Shown here: positions 63,147 through 64,000 of the stretch, in pieces
Numbering within the stretch: the stretch's first letter is position 1
Layout of the letters: each line of letters begins with the position of its first letter
Source: an uncultured delta proteobacterium
Lineage (GTDB): Bacteria > Desulfobacterota > Desulfovibrionia > Desulfovibrionales > Desulfovibrionaceae
Reading direction: 5' to 3'
NCBI GenBank assembly: GCA_903843965.1
Contig: CAIMRY010000015.1
Coordinates: forward strand, 1 to 64,000
DNA: 64,000 nucleotides
The notes under the pieces: generated by a model
What the model saw: only the letters and a program-made list of their open reading frames with translations
Told to the model about the DNA's origin: nothing
The model's database searches: none
Made by a program: the position numbers and the translations under genes

Positions 63147-64000
63147 TCAGGCCGCGGAGCCGGGATCGGCGCAGGTCGCCAGGATTGCGGCCTGCTCGGT
63201 GCCCAGCGGCTGCCTGCGGTCCCAGGCGTAGACGTTGCCGGGCATGGACTTGGCGTATTTCTTCACGTAGGCGGCGCGCTCGCCGATCTCCATGAGGTTG
63301 CAGGGCCCGCCAATCTCCATGATGCCGATGCTGAGCGAGACCAGGGGATAGGTGCGCTCCACGCCGTCGCGGCCCGTGGCCTGCACCTGCCCGCGCGCGC
63401 GGTCCTCAATGCAGTAGCAGCCCCGGATGAGCCGCTTGAAGCAGCGCGTGGTGGCCTGGCAGATGCGCTCCACGTGCTCCGGCCTGCAGACAAGCACGAA
63501 GTCGTCGCCGCCGATGTGGAACAGCCTGGCCGTGGCGTCGCCGTGGCGGCGCACGCTGTGGTCCAGCATGTCGGCGGCCAGCTTGATGACCCGGTCGCCG
63601 TTCTTGAACCCATACGTATCGTTGTAGATCTTGAAGTTGTCCAGGTCGGCGTAGGCTATGGAGAAGCGCTTGCCCGAGGCGATGCAGGCCTCCACCTCCT
63701 GCTCCAGGGTCACGTTGCCGGGCAGGCCGGTGAGCGGGTTGGTGCCCTTGGCCATCTCCACCTGGACGCTGGCCAGGGTGTTCAGCAGGCGCTGCACGGT
63801 GACGATGCCCAGAACCTGTCCCTGGCGCGTCACGATGACGTCGTCGTAGGCCTTGATCTTCTCGCGCTGCATGGCCGCCTTGGCCGTCTGCTCCACCGGG
63901 GTCGCCTCGTCCACGATGAGCGGGTTGCGGTCCATGATGGCCTCCACCGGGCGCTTGGCGTACAGGGCCGAGCCGAACTGGCCGGAGAGCTGGCGGTTGA
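63147..64000 (-). CDS. CBS-GGDEF diguanylate cyclase-like protein, N-terminal part outside window
   Basis: An open frame runs off the right edge; the visible 284 residues are the C-terminal part. They start inside a CBS region (KRPVEAIMDRNPLIVDEATPVEQTA, ... VIVTRQGQVLGIVTVQRLL) and continue with a GGDEF domain: TNPLTGLPGN, FSIAYADLDNFKIYNDTYGF and signature GGDDF, which is compatible with activity. The CBS-GGDEF arrangement commonly follows an EAL domain (EAL-CBS-GGDEF); that part would lie beyond the edge. It may set the c-di-GMP level read by PelD, but that link is a guess. Confidence 0.87.
   Translation of the reverse strand, partial: NRQLSGQFGSALYAKRPVEAIMDRNPLIVDEATPVEQTAKAAMQREKIKAYDDVIVTRQGQVLGIVTVQRLLNTLASVQVEMAKGTNPLTGLPGNVTLEQEVEACIASGKRFSIAYADLDNFKIYNDTYGFKNGDRVIKLAADMLDHSVRRHGDATARLFHIGGDDFVLVCRPEHVERICQATTRCFKRLIRGCYCIEDRARGQVQATGRDGVERTYPLVSLSIGIMEIGGPCNLMEIGERAAYVKKYAKSMPGNVYAWDRRQPLGTEQAAILATCADPGSAA

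Overview
The window reads as chromosomal DNA of a GC-rich, anaerobic Gram-negative bacterium, most likely a Desulfovibrio-like member of the Desulfobacterota. The support is a selenocysteine tRNA gene, a fused-subunit ferredoxin-dependent 2-oxoacid oxidoreductase (korCA-korB), a ferredoxin:thioredoxin-reductase-like protein paired with a small redoxin, and a cdaA-ybbR-glmM cluster behind ftsH-folP. The taxonomy is inferred from gene content only. I found no transposase, phage gene, CRISPR array or rRNA gene.

Layout. (1) 1-12.9 kb: a Pel-type exopolysaccharide locus in two convergent arms. The plus arm is pelA (3' end, interrupted by an in-frame stop) - pelB as two genes (TPR part, then TPR plus outer-membrane barrel) - pelD (c-di-GMP receptor) - an EAL/HDOD protein. 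The minus arm is pelE - pelF - pelG - a PelX-like sugar-nucleotide epimerase, behind a good sigma70-type promoter. No pelC is visible. (2) 13-13.7 kb: a YaiI-family gene and selC. (3) 13.9-25.1 kb: ftsH - folP - cdaA - ybbR - glmM - galU - priA - ompH-like - SH3 protein, covering proteolysis, folate, c-di-AMP and cell-wall precursor supply and replication restart. (4) 25.1-31.4 kb, minus strand: a zinc-ribbon protein, a pair of diverged structured repeats of about 230 bp, an M48 protease with an SH3 partner, an HD protein, a quinone-reductase-like flavoprotein, and orphan oligopeptide ABC ATPases. (5) 31.5-33.5 kb: trmFO and an RRM RNA-binding protein. (6) 33.5-41.5 kb, minus strand: an AT-rich Mrr-like nuclease appended to a redox operon, polar amino-acid ABC transporter genes without an ATPase, tmk, a ClC transporter and YhaM. 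(7) 41.7-44.5 kb: surE, fba, gapA. (8) 44.6-50.8 kb, minus strand: an amidohydrolase, a thioesterase, a phosphoglycerate-mutase-like gene that context suggests may be a homoserine kinase, an AT-rich PIN-domain two-gene unit, hom and an aminotransferase. (9) 51-64 kb: a nucleoside deaminase, a secreted alpha/beta hydrolase, ilvE, dnaX-ebfC-recR, recD2, ferritin, korCA-korB, and the 3' part of a CBS-GGDEF gene running off the right edge.

Themes. Cyclic-nucleotide signalling recurs: a PelD RxxD site, an EAL/HDOD protein inside the pel locus, a GGDEF protein at the right edge, and a diadenylate cyclase. Two AT-rich inserts (an Mrr-like nuclease and a PIN pair) are spliced into operons with translational-coupling geometry. 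Short tandem duplications, very often of 12 bp and in frame, recur at gene ends and linkers throughout the window. The items most worth following up are the split PelB, the repeat pair at 25.6-26.1 kb, the PIN insertion in the proposed homoserine pathway operon, and the 12-bp duplications.
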